A stretch of 64,000 nt of DNA from Porphyromonas gingivalis ATCC 33277 (GTDB lineage Bacteria > Bacteroidota > Bacteroidia > Bacteroidales > Porphyromonadaceae), in the NCBI RefSeq assembly GCF_000010505.1, contig NC_010729.1, forward strand, positions 1,491,001 to 1,555,000. Reading direction: 5' to 3'. Within the stretch, counting starts at the first letter, position 1. Each line of letters starts with the position of its first letter. The position numbers were made by a program, and so were the translations under genes. A model generated the notes under the pieces. It was not told the DNA's origin and did no database searches. It saw nothing but the letters and a program-made list of their open reading frames with translations. Below are positions 18,570 through 26,563 of this stretch, one piece after another.

Positions 18570-19106
18570 TCACTTACCGGTCTTGATATGCAGCTTTATT
18601 TTCTTCATCGCCCAGTCGTAATGACTGGAAGTGGCTGATACGCAGTATGCACCGAGAGTCGAAGTACCCGTCCAGTCGAATACTCCCTTGGCAAATAATT
18701 CATCGTTCGAAAATGTCTCGATCAATGCCATTACTTGTCGATGGTTTTCTTTCAATTTGTCCTTTGCTTCTGCCAATGGCGTCTGTTGGTGTTTCTTCCA
18801 AAACTCCACGTTCATCACCGAATAAGTCTTCCAGTTATAGGGTTCAGGCAGAAAAGGCTTGCGTTCGCCCTTGCTGTTGGAGTTGATCCAATTCAGCAAG
18901 AGTTGGTGCCACTCGTACAGATGCACGAGTACATCGCGGAGGTTTTTGTCCCGACCCCAATGTGCTTCCTTGCCGGCTGTAGCCATTTGGTCGGCAAATG
19001 TCGCATTCTGCAGATCATCGCTCATTCCGTCAATAAGTACCCATAGCTTCTCGAATTGCCCATTGGAAGCCATGATCAAATCCTGTTTCGTCGTTGCTCT
19101 TGCCAT
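18570..19106 (-). CDS. ClbS/DfsB family (DUF1706) four-helix protein
   Basis: A 178-residue cytoplasmic protein matching the DfsB/ClbS (DinB-like) family: an opening ATTKQDLI segment, the conserved NLRDVLVHLYEWHQLLLNW helix, a PFLPEPYNWKTYS motif and a C-terminal SSHYDWAMKKIK helix. ClbS hydrolyses the colibactin cyclopropane. Most homologues have no known function and may deal with reactive metabolites or DNA damage. It starts 3 bp after the stop of the truncated AlkD gene, so the two look like a former damage-response pair. Confidence 0.85.
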   Translation of the reverse strand: MARATTKQDLIMASNGQFEKLWVLIDGMSDDLQNATFADQMATAGKEAHWGRDKNLRDVLVHLYEWHQLLLNWINSNSKGERKPFLPEPYNWKTYSVMNVEFWKKHQQTPLAEAKDKLKENHRQVMALIETFSNDELFAKGVFDWTGTSTLGAYCVSATSSHYDWAMKKIKLHIKTGK

Positions 19107-19109
19107 ATT

Positions 19110-19526
19110 TCACTGTTTTTTAATGTCTTTATCCGGATGCTTGGAAGCATATTTGTAAGTGAACAAGACCAAAGGATCGGACAAATCCCATTTCTTTAGC
19201 TCTTCTGCGACCGATTCTTTGTGCTTCTTGCTGATGTCTTTCAGTGCGTTGCCGACAGACTTGCGCACGTATTCGCTTTCGTGCCCCCTATGCCGACTGA
19301 GCCATTCGATAGCAAGACATGGATTCTCTTTGAAGAATGGGCGACTTGTCCAAATCCTCAATCCCTCCGTTACGGCCCTGACCACATTCGCATTGTCGCT
19401 ATCGAGCCATTCCCTGATGACAGGCAGGGACTTCTCGTACCCCTGCTCCTTACAAAACGTATCGAAAGCTTTGGCAAGTATCTCCTGCACACGCCAATTC
19501 ATATCCAAGCTCACCCGATCTTTCAA
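19110..19526 (-). pseudogene. DNA-alkylation-repair (AlkD-like) protein, N-terminally truncated
   Basis: 138 codons of HEAT-like helices typical of AlkD DNA glycosylases: WRVQEILAKAF, NVVRAVTEGLRIWTSRP and YVRKSVGNALKDISKKH. The only start is a TTG at 19524-19526, with an in-frame stop (TAG) five codons further upstream. Family members have about 210-240 residues, like the intact alkD at 48254-48985, so the first third is missing. Either a decayed gene or a shortened variant. It reads directly into the DfsB-like gene. Confidence 0.65.
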
Positions 19527-19782
19527 CGCCAGTTCGATCTAAGCGAACATACCATAAAAATAACAAGTAGCTGTAAATCATACTCTTTTGTGATTCTCCG
19601 GCTGCATAATGATCGGGAAGAAGGGGCGGGCTTCCAAGTCATTGGGCTTCAGATGTAGATAAAAAGCCATCTGAAAGCAATATAAGTGCCTGAAAAACAC
19701 TGTGTGGGAAATAAAACACACTAATAGCCAATGTGTTGTGCCATTCCTTTATATCGAACTCACGTTATATATAGAAAACGGC

Positions 19783-19790
19783 TATCTTTG
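19783..19790 (+). promoter_or_regulatory. Bacteroidales -7 box upstream of bamD
   Basis: TATCTTTG matches the TAnnTTTG consensus 31 bp upstream of the bamD ATG. No good -33 TTTG is present. Confidence 0.55.
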
Positions 19791-19821
19791 CGAGGTTAAG
19801 TCCATCATAAGACAAAAACAG

Positions 19822-20634
19822 ATGACAAGCAGAAAGCTCATTTTTTTCGCCGCACTGACGTTCCTTTTTGCATCCTGCGGAGAGTTTGTAAGGATACAGC
19901 AAAGCCCCGATACATCCCTCAAGTATTCGTATGCCAAGAAGTTCTACAACGAACGGAAGTACAGCAAAGCAGCTTCTCTATTAGAGGACGTACGAGGCAT
20001 ATATGACGGCACGAGCGAAGGTGAGCAGCTGATGTTTCTGTTGGCAGAATGCTATTTAGAGATGAGACGCGATGCCGATGCCGGCATCTGCTATCAAGAG
20101 TACTACAACAAATACCCCAAAGGATTGCGCGCCGAAGAAGCTCGTTACAAAGCCGGATATTGCTTCTACGAAGCATCGCCTGATTCGCGACTGGATCAGT
20201 CGGACACGTACCTGGCCATTCAGGAATTACAGTCTTATCTCGACTTTTTCCCCAATGGCAAATATGCCAAAGAAGCCGAGAATATGCTGTTCGGTTTGCA
20301 GGACAAGTTGGCCTACAAGGAATACAGGACGGCCAAGCTCTACTACAACCTCGGCTTGTATTTGGGCAATAACTATCGTTCTTGCATCGTGACAGCAGAG
20401 GCTGCATTGAAGACTTATCCATACACCAAGCATCGCGAAGAGCTGGTCTTCCTGATGCTTCAGGCTATGTATGAAGAGGCCTCTTTCAGCGTCAGTGAAA
20501 AGTTGCAAACGCGCTACCGTGATGTGGCAGACCAGTACTTTGCCTACATCAACGAATTTCCCAACGGGAAATATCTCAAGCAAGCCAAAAAGATCTACGA
20601 CAGCGTCAGCAAGCATATCTCACAAGACGCTTGA
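19822..20634 (+). CDS. bamD: Outer membrane assembly lipoprotein BamD
   Basis: A 270-residue lipoprotein component of the BAM complex. ATG at 19822 gives a signal peptide ending FLFASC (lipobox, Cys at residue 19); longer open frame upstream lacks coding features. The mature part has TPR-like helices typical of Bacteroidetes BamD: YSKAASLLEDVRGIYDGTSEGE, a YLEMRRDADAGICYQEYYNKYPKG stretch, and C-terminal EFPNGKYLKQAKKIYD. It scaffolds BamA for outer-membrane protein folding. The bamD then rpoZ order is common in Bacteroidetes. Confidence 0.93.
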   Translation: MTSRKLIFFAALTFLFASCGEFVRIQQSPDTSLKYSYAKKFYNERKYSKAASLLEDVRGIYDGTSEGEQLMFLLAECYLEMRRDADAGICYQEYYNKYPKGLRAEEARYKAGYCFYEASPDSRLDQSDTYLAIQELQSYLDFFPNGKYAKEAENMLFGLQDKLAYKEYRTAKLYYNLGLYLGNNYRSCIVTAEAALKTYPYTKHREELVFLMLQAMYEEASFSVSEKLQTRYRDVADQYFAYINEFPNGKYLKQAKKIYDSVSKHISQDA

Positions 20635-20775
20635 CGAATGCTCATACACACCCGGGGAGTCTCCCATCGCAGCAACATAAAGGAGACGGCAGAGGGTGGA
20701 TCAACAACGGAACCGATCGGAAGAAAAAGGCCCTGACACAAGTACGACTAAAAACAAAAACAATCGAAAAGATAT

Positions 20776-21108
20776 ATGGAGCTTAAGAAAATGAATGTCC
20801 CCATGGACACCATTACACGTGACATGGTGCGTCTGAGCGAAGACACGGAGAACGTGTACGAGACAGTGATGATCATAGCCAAGCGTGCCAATCAAATCGG
20901 GCAGCAAATGAAACAGGATCTGGAAAAGAAACTTCAGGACTTCTCTTCTTCAAATGACAATCTGGAGGAAGTTTTCGAAAATCGTGAGCAGATCGAAATC
21001 TCGCGCTACTATGAGCATCTGCCCAAGCCCGGTCTGATAGCTACGGCAGAATATGAGCAGGACAAACTCTACTACCGTATGCCCGGAGCAACATCCACAA
21101 ACGACTGA
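20776..21108 (+). CDS. rpoZ: RNA polymerase omega subunit (Bacteroidetes type)
   Basis: A 110-residue protein with the RpoZ/Rpb6-like core, seen in ENVYETVMIIAKRANQIGQQMKQDL, and the Bacteroidetes-specific C-terminal tail. Omega supports beta-prime folding and polymerase assembly. ATG at 20776 is chosen: it starts MELKKMNVPMDTITRDM, a typical family start. It lies 141 bp after bamD and 29 bp before the DUF4293 gene, probably in one transcript. Confidence 0.9.
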   Translation: MELKKMNVPMDTITRDMVRLSEDTENVYETVMIIAKRANQIGQQMKQDLEKKLQDFSSSNDNLEEVFENREQIEISRYYEHLPKPGLIATAEYEQDKLYYRMPGATSTND

Positions 21109-21137
21109 TCTCCTAACAACGCCAACTTTTTCGACTT

Positions 21138-21596
21138 ATGTGGCAGAGAATTCAGACACTTTGGCTCCTGCTCGCAGGTATAGCCATGACGGTGCTTCTA
21201 TTCAAACCGATAGGGCTTTTGATAGGGCCGGAAGGACAAGGATACGCGATGAACATATTAGGACTATATGCACCGGCTACCAATGCGCTGGTCAAGTCCA
21301 CTTGGGGTCTTTTTGCTCTTGATGCCATTATCGTACTGATCTCGTTTGCTACCATCTTCCTCTACAAAAAGCGAATCTTGCAGATCAGACTATGTATCTT
21401 CAATATCCTCGTCACGATAGGTTTTCTTATCTATCTGGGGATGCAGATTTGGCAGATATGCTCGGCTGAGAACTTGGAGTTCGGATTCCGTTTTTGGCTC
21501 TGCATGCCGATAGTCTCCATCATCCTGCACTATCTGGCCATTCGTGGCATAGGAGCGGATGAAGCCATGATACGGGCAGCCGAACGCCTGCGATAA
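21138..21596 (+). CDS. DUF4293 four-helix membrane protein
   Basis: A 152-residue inner-membrane protein with four predicted transmembrane segments (about residues 5-25, 45-72, 82-104 and 115-137). It opens MWQRIQTLWLLLAGIAM, typical of the Bacteroidetes DUF4293 family, which often sits next to bamD/rpoZ or rho. The function is unknown. Confidence 0.85.
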   Translation: MWQRIQTLWLLLAGIAMTVLLFKPIGLLIGPEGQGYAMNILGLYAPATNALVKSTWGLFALDAIIVLISFATIFLYKKRILQIRLCIFNILVTIGFLIYLGMQIWQICSAENLEFGFRFWLCMPIVSIILHYLAIRGIGADEAMIRAAERLR

Positions 21597-21783
21597 GCTC
21601 ACCCTATCTCGTCCCGAATCGGGACATGCTTACTTACCCTGTACAAAGTATGCCTCGGCAAAAAGAGCGTATTTCGTACAGGGTATATTTGTACCGGATG
21701 GGAAAAGAGCATTATCCGTAATTCGAACCGCAATAATTTCACTCGTGGCACGTGAACCCTTATTCACATTTAGACGAAAGGAG

Positions 21784-21791
21784 TAACTTTG
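21784..21791 (+). promoter_or_regulatory. Candidate -7 box for the DUF3467-pdxB-SDR unit
   Basis: TAACTTTG matches TAnnTTTG 80 bp before the DUF3467 start. Confidence 0.45.
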
Positions 21792-21871
21792 TTCAAAAGG
21801 GGGTAACGGTGCCATACGTTATTCAGCTTGGCACTTCCCCTCATACTACTTATTAAAACATTCAAGAACAA

Positions 21872-22183
21872 ATGGAAAACGAAAGCAAAACAATCAACAT
21901 CGAACTGCCCGAAGAAATAGCTCAGGGCAACTACTGCAATCTCTGTATCGTGATGCACTCTCCGAGCGAATTTGTCTTGGACTTCATCCGTATGGTTCCG
22001 AATCGTGACACCGCACGAGTCCAAAATCGCATCATCCTGACTCCGGACAATGCCAAAAGACTTTTGACCACTCTCTCGGACAATATCCATCGCTACGAAG
22101 TGGAACACGGCGAGATCCACACCGAGCAACGCGTATCGGATGCCACATTTACATTCCCAACCAAAATAAAAGGCGAAGCCTAA
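21872..22183 (+). CDS. DUF3467 family protein
   Basis: A 103-residue cytoplasmic protein of the DUF3467 family. Characteristic segments are NYCNLCIVMHSPSEFVLDF and NRIILTPDNAKRLLTTLSDN. The fold is small and beta-rich with a C-terminal helix; the role is unknown. It ends 3 bp before the pdxB start, so the two are almost certainly co-translated. Confidence 0.85.
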   Translation: MENESKTINIELPEEIAQGNYCNLCIVMHSPSEFVLDFIRMVPNRDTARVQNRIILTPDNAKRLLTTLSDNIHRYEVEHGEIHTEQRVSDATFTFPTKIKGEA

Positions 22184-22186
22184 GAA

Positions 22187-23320
22187 ATGCTTTCCTCTCC
22201 ATCCGGTCCTCTCAAAATAGTGGCAGAAGCATCCGTGCCCTATTTGAGAGGTATTGTCGATCCCGTTGCGGACATTACTTACCTGCACTCGGACTGCTTC
22301 TCTCCCGATACGATACGTCATGCCCGGGCGCTGATCGTCCGCAGCATCACCAAGTGCACACCGGCTCTTCTGCAAGGTACTGATGTACGGTTGATAACGA
22401 CTGCCACGGCCGGATTCGACCATATCGACCGCGAATACTGCGAAAGCCACGGTATCCTCTGGCGCAATTCCCCCGGCTGCAATGCTACGGCCGTAGCGCA
22501 GTATGTAATGTGCTGCCTGTGTCGTCTGGCTTTGCGCGAGGGGTTTTCCCTGAAAGAGAAGGTAATGGGTATAGTGGGTGTAGGCCATGTAGGCGGTGAG
22601 CTGAAGCGTTTGGCCTCCGCCTATGGCATGGAGTTCCTGCTCTGCGATCCACCTCGGTCGGAGGCAGAGCAGGACAATAGCTTTCTTCCTCTAAGCCGAC
22701 TGACGGAGCAGTGCGACATTATCTCATTCCACGTTCCCCTCACCCATGAAGGCCCTCACGCCACCTATCACCTCATCGATGAGGCTTTTCTACGCAGCTG
22801 TGCAGACAAAAGGCCTATCCTGATCAATGCCTGCCGAGGAGCCGTAGCGGATACCCAAGCTCTTATTCGGGCTGTCAAAAGCGGATGGCTCCAAGCCCTC
22901 GTAATAGATTGCTGGGAAGGAGAACCCGATATAGACCTCAGCCTGTTGGATTTGGCAGACATCGCGACTCCTCACATAGCAGGATTCTCTGCAGATGGAA
23001 AAGCCAATGGAGCCAGAATGTGCCTTGAAGCCATTACGGAAGTATTCGGACTGGAATTTCCCCTGCTGCATACTTTAGCCCCTCCCCCACCGACTCATCC
23101 CATCATAGATCTGTCGCTCTTCCCCGACCATCGTATCGAAAGGGCTTTGCTGCATACCTTCGATCCGCTCGTACCGGATCGATCGCTAAGGGCATCGCCG
23201 AAGACATTCGAAGAACAACGCAAAGCCTACCCGCACCCACGTGAGATGAAGGCTTTCACTGTCGTAGGAGCTACGACAGAAGAAGCGAAAATTCTTCGTG
23301 GGATGGACTTCATTTCATAA
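22187..23320 (+). CDS. pdxB: Erythronate-4-phosphate dehydrogenase PdxB
   Basis: A 377-residue D-isomer-specific 2-hydroxyacid dehydrogenase of PdxB type, second step of the DXP-dependent pyridoxal phosphate route. The NAD motif is GIVGVGHVGGEL at about 125-136. The catalytic Arg sits in NACRGAVAD and the catalytic His in TPHIAGFS. The C-terminal PdxB dimerisation extension (about 290-377) separates it from SerA. It is followed 9 bp later by an SDR gene. Confidence 0.93.
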   Translation: MLSSPSGPLKIVAEASVPYLRGIVDPVADITYLHSDCFSPDTIRHARALIVRSITKCTPALLQGTDVRLITTATAGFDHIDREYCESHGILWRNSPGCNATAVAQYVMCCLCRLALREGFSLKEKVMGIVGVGHVGGELKRLASAYGMEFLLCDPPRSEAEQDNSFLPLSRLTEQCDIISFHVPLTHEGPHATYHLIDEAFLRSCADKRPILINACRGAVADTQALIRAVKSGWLQALVIDCWEGEPDIDLSLLDLADIATPHIAGFSADGKANGARMCLEAITEVFGLEFPLLHTLAPPPPTHPIIDLSLFPDHRIERALLHTFDPLVPDRSLRASPKTFEEQRKAYPHPREMKAFTVVGATTEEAKILRGMDFIS

Positions 23321-23329
23321 CAGGAAATC

Positions 23330-24055
23330 ATGGAAGCCAAACGAATCGTTGTCGTAGGAGCCACCTCTGGCATCGGGCTTGATGTAGCCCGCCTATTTAT
23401 CTCTCGCGGTTGGTTCGTAGGTGTTGCCGGCCGCAATACCCAAATGCTCGATGCGTTGAAGCAGGAGAATCCCTCACAGGTCTATACAGCCGTAATAGAC
23501 ATCACGCATTCCGATGCTCCTGAAAGGCTGTCCCACCTCATCGAAGAAATGAGCGGTATGGATGTATACTTCCACTCGTCCGGTATCGGTTATAACAATC
23601 CGCAACTGGACGAAACGAAAGAGCTGGACACCCTCCGCACCAATGGAGAAGGATTTACCCGAATGATCGGTGCCGCCTACCGCTATTTTCGCCTTCGGAA
23701 AAAGGGTCAAATAGTAGCCATCAGTTCGGTAGCAGCAACAAGAGGAATGGGATCCGCTCCTGCCTACTCCGCCACCAAACGCTTTCAAATGCACTATCTC
23801 CAATCCATACGCCAATTGGCCACAACAGACAGCCTACACCTGACCGTTACGGAGATTCGTCCCGGATTTGTCGATACCCCCCTACTACGAGACGGTAAGT
23901 ATCCAATGCTGATGGAGTCCAAGATAGTTGCCCAAGCAATAGTAAAGGCTGTCATCCGTCGAAAAAGACTGCTGACTTTCGACTGGCGCTATCGTTTACT
24001 GGTCGCTTTCTGGCGTATGATCCCCGTTCGAATATGGGAGAAAACAAGAGTATAA
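23330..24055 (+). CDS. Short-chain dehydrogenase/reductase
   Basis: A 241-residue classical SDR: cofactor motif GATSGIGLDVARL at residues 10-22, a catalytic Ser in AISSVAATR, and YSATKRF (YxxxK). The C-terminus is basic and hydrophobic (AVIRRKRLLTFDWRYRLLVAFWRMIP), suggesting peripheral membrane contact. The substrate is unknown. It follows pdxB by 9 bp. Confidence 0.88.
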   Translation: MEAKRIVVVGATSGIGLDVARLFISRGWFVGVAGRNTQMLDALKQENPSQVYTAVIDITHSDAPERLSHLIEEMSGMDVYFHSSGIGYNNPQLDETKELDTLRTNGEGFTRMIGAAYRYFRLRKKGQIVAISSVAATRGMGSAPAYSATKRFQMHYLQSIRQLATTDSLHLTVTEIRPGFVDTPLLRDGKYPMLMESKIVAQAIVKAVIRRKRLLTFDWRYRLLVAFWRMIPVRIWEKTRV

Positions 24056-24108
24056 GGCCGAAAACAAATATTGATTGGACTAATATGCGCCTTTTTGGCC
24101 TAATATAG

Positions 24109-24138
24109 TTGCACGAGAAATACATCGCCTTATTTTTG
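24109..24138 (+). promoter_or_regulatory. Strong Bacteroidales promoter in the gap after the SDR gene
   Basis: TTG at 24109-24111, a 19-bp spacer, then TATTTTTG (TAnnTTTG) at 24131-24138. The spacing is ideal. It drives transcription into a 70-bp segment that ends in a terminator, with no gene behind it. Confidence 0.65.
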
Positions 24139-24144
24139 TACTGT

Positions 24145-24215
24145 GTTTTTCATGGTATTAGATTTTAAGGTTAATAAGGAAGTAAGGGCTGTCGGGAGAT
24201 AGCCCTTATTTTTTT
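24145..24215 (+). ncRNA. Candidate small RNA (about 70 nt)
   Basis: The segment lies between the promoter at 24109-24138 and a canonical intrinsic terminator: stem taagggct / agccctta (24183-24190 and 24201-24208) followed by a run of T. Inside is only a 16-codon ORF (ATG at 24153) that ends within the hairpin loop. The simplest reading is an independent small RNA. A leader peptide is possible but there is no downstream gene within 860 bp. No Rfam family is assigned. Confidence 0.55.
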
Positions 24216-24390
24216 GAAATCCGCCCTAACAAATCCCCTCCCTTCTATCCTCTAAGTGCCCCCCTTCATCTTCTTTGTGTCCGATCAGCATACGAATAAG
24301 CATGAAGAATCGCATGGAAAGGATCTGTAATTCTACTGGCACGAATGCCGAATCATCCCTGCTTGTACTATTCATTGGTATAAAAACATG

Positions 24391-24694
24391 TGCCAAAAAA
24401 GTTTTCAACAACGAAGATGTGTTTAGAATCATTCTAAATAAGCACCCAAACGCAAGTGTTTTTGGCTGCCAAAGAGAAGATAGAACGAACTTCTTCAGAT
24501 CAGGATACGAATATCGCAATACATGATAACGATCTATATACAAATCATTTACGATCTATATACAGATCGTTTTTAATTTATATATAGATCGTAAATGATT
24601 TGTATATGGATCGTGGGCTGAAAAAAGCCTTTTCAAGAGTTGAAATACAAAGAGGCACCCGCTCAATTCATGGCCGAACCGAGCGGGTGCCTTA
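24391..24694. repeat. MITE-like repeat, copy 2
   Basis: Same architecture as the copies at 3490 and 43032: the conserved box gccaaaaaagttttcaaca, a variable part, four 22-bp AT-rich units (24526-24613), a GGCT-GAAAAA-AGCC mini-hairpin, and a terminal hairpin (24654-24692) with conserved GGCACC/GGTGCC arms and its own inner stem (CGCTC/GAGCG). The short ORFs across it (24226-24543 minus, 24275-24526 and 24640-24843 plus) are not credible genes. Confidence 0.8.
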
Positions 24695-25078
24695 AGCATT
24701 TGATCTATTATGGAAGTATTATCCCAATCCTATTCGTTGCCGAGATCCATGCGTTTGGGGAAGCAATATACGGTGCACGTATGAGTTCGGCCCAATCGGC
24801 CGGACAAATCAAGAGAAAGGGTAAAGTTCGGATACATGTCTAATGTCATTTAGCCGTTTAATACAAAACACTGTCGTTCGATAGAATCTCGCTGACATAC
24901 TGCGATTTGGCTTTAACAGGAGATCTCTATCGCTCTGCAAATGTAACGAAAAAGACCGACCGGACAGAAACTCTTGAAGAAAGCGACAGGCTTCGGAAGC
25001 CGCTTTATCGGAAAGTCGTTATCTTCGTTCGTCAAAGAGATACCTGTGTATCTCGTCAGTACGGTATTTATCATCGTT

Positions 25079-26539
25079 ATGCCCATATCGAAAAAATCTT
25101 TTGGCAGATGGTTTTTATGTATGGTCGGTCTTACCGCTTCCATCCTTGTAGGAGCCTTGTCGCAGAGTTGCCGAGGCTGTGTATCCGAAGAGGGGAGAGC
25201 CGACAGCATCCCATGCGACTCCTCTGTCGTATCGGGGCTGCGCTCTGCGGACACGCTACGCGTGGCTACACTCTCATCATCGACCACCTACTTCGTGTAC
25301 AAAGACGAAGAAATGGGCTATGAGTACGAGCTGGCCAAGCTGCTCGCCGACTCTCTGGGCTTGACTCTGGTCGTTGAAGTGGTGCCCAACGACGAGGCAC
25401 TTTATGCTGCGGTCGATACCGGCCTGGTCGATATGGCAATTACACCTCAGGCCGCAACCTTCAAGGGTAAGCAGAAGTATCTCTTCGTTGGTCCCGAAGA
25501 AATATCGGGACAAGTATTGGTGCAACGCAGCGATGGCAATCCACGTATAACGAACGTAACAGATCTTATCGGCAAGCCCGTTACAGTCATGGCACATACT
25601 CGCTATGCCGATCGGCTCCGGCACCTGAACGAAGAAGTGGGGGGAGGTATCGATTCGCTGATCCTCAGCGGAGATACCCTCACGACCGAAGACCTGATCA
25701 CGCAGGTAGCCAAAGGAGAAATAGACTACACCTTTGCCGATGAACAGTTGGCACGACTGGCACGAACCTACTACCGCAATATAGACATCAGTTTGAAAGT
25801 AGGCTTCGGACAAAGGCTGCAATGGATCGTCCGCAAGGACAATCATTGTCTGGCGCGGTGGGTGAACCGATGGGGGGAATCCATCCCCGACAAGGAATCG
25901 TACCGAGCCATACAGAAGCGATACTTCGAGATGAGCAAGAGCGACGATGAGGTCGAAGAGGAGCAGTCCGCTCCCCGACCTCGCATCAAGCTGAGGAAAG
26001 GGAGTATATCGCAGTACGATACCATTTTCAAGCACTATGCCGAGGAGTTTCGGCTCGGCTGGTCCTGGCATCTGCTCGCATCCATCGCCTACCACGAATC
26101 GCGCTTCAATGCCGGTATCGTAGGCTGGTCCGGTGCCAGAGGTTTGATGGGTATCATGCCGAGGACAGGCCGACGCTTCGGGGCCGACAAGCAGGAACTT
26201 CTGGATCCGGAAGTTTCGGTACGCGTCTCCATCCGATGCCTGTTGGCGTTCAAGAACGAATTTCCCGATGTAACGGATCCGGAAGAAAAGCTCAAGTTTA
26301 CGCTCGCTGCCTACAATGCCGGCTCGGGTCACGTGGCGGACGCAAGGCGTTTGGCTGCGAAGTACGGGGGCAACCCCAACGTATGGGACAATAACGTGGA
26401 GGCATACATCCGCCTCAAGAAAGACCCTAACTACTATAACGATCCTGTCTGTCGCTCCGGCTATCTGCGAGGAGCGGAGACGATCAACTATGTACGCAGC
26501 GTAATGGCTCGTTATCAGGCATACAAACAGAAGGATTGA
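25079..26539 (+). CDS. mltF: MltF-like lytic transglycosylase lipoprotein (SBP_bac_3 + SLT)
   Basis: A 486-residue envelope protein. The start at 25079 (MPISKKSFGRWF) is chosen because it opens a lipoprotein-type signal with Cys after ALSQS; the frame extends 35 codons upstream without need. Domain 1 (about 55-300) is a periplasmic amino-acid-binding fold (EMGYEYELAKLLADSLG, VDMAITPQA). Domain 2 (about 325-480) is an SLT lytic transglycosylase with catalytic Glu in ASIAYHESRFN and the ARGLMGIMP and AAYNAGSGHV motifs. It cleaves peptidoglycan to 1,6-anhydromuropeptides; the binding domain probably senses muropeptides. The ABC-F gene follows after 24 bp. Confidence 0.9.
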   Translation: MPISKKSFGRWFLCMVGLTASILVGALSQSCRGCVSEEGRADSIPCDSSVVSGLRSADTLRVATLSSSTTYFVYKDEEMGYEYELAKLLADSLGLTLVVEVVPNDEALYAAVDTGLVDMAITPQAATFKGKQKYLFVGPEEISGQVLVQRSDGNPRITNVTDLIGKPVTVMAHTRYADRLRHLNEEVGGGIDSLILSGDTLTTEDLITQVAKGEIDYTFADEQLARLARTYYRNIDISLKVGFGQRLQWIVRKDNHCLARWVNRWGESIPDKESYRAIQKRYFEMSKSDDEVEEEQSAPRPRIKLRKGSISQYDTIFKHYAEEFRLGWSWHLLASIAYHESRFNAGIVGWSGARGLMGIMPRTGRRFGADKQELLDPEVSVRVSIRCLLAFKNEFPDVTDPEEKLKFTLAAYNAGSGHVADARRLAAKYGGNPNVWDNNVEAYIRLKKDPNYYNDPVCRSGYLRGAETINYVRSVMARYQAYKQKD

Positions 26540-26563
26540 TACCACTCTGCATCTAAAGACAGC

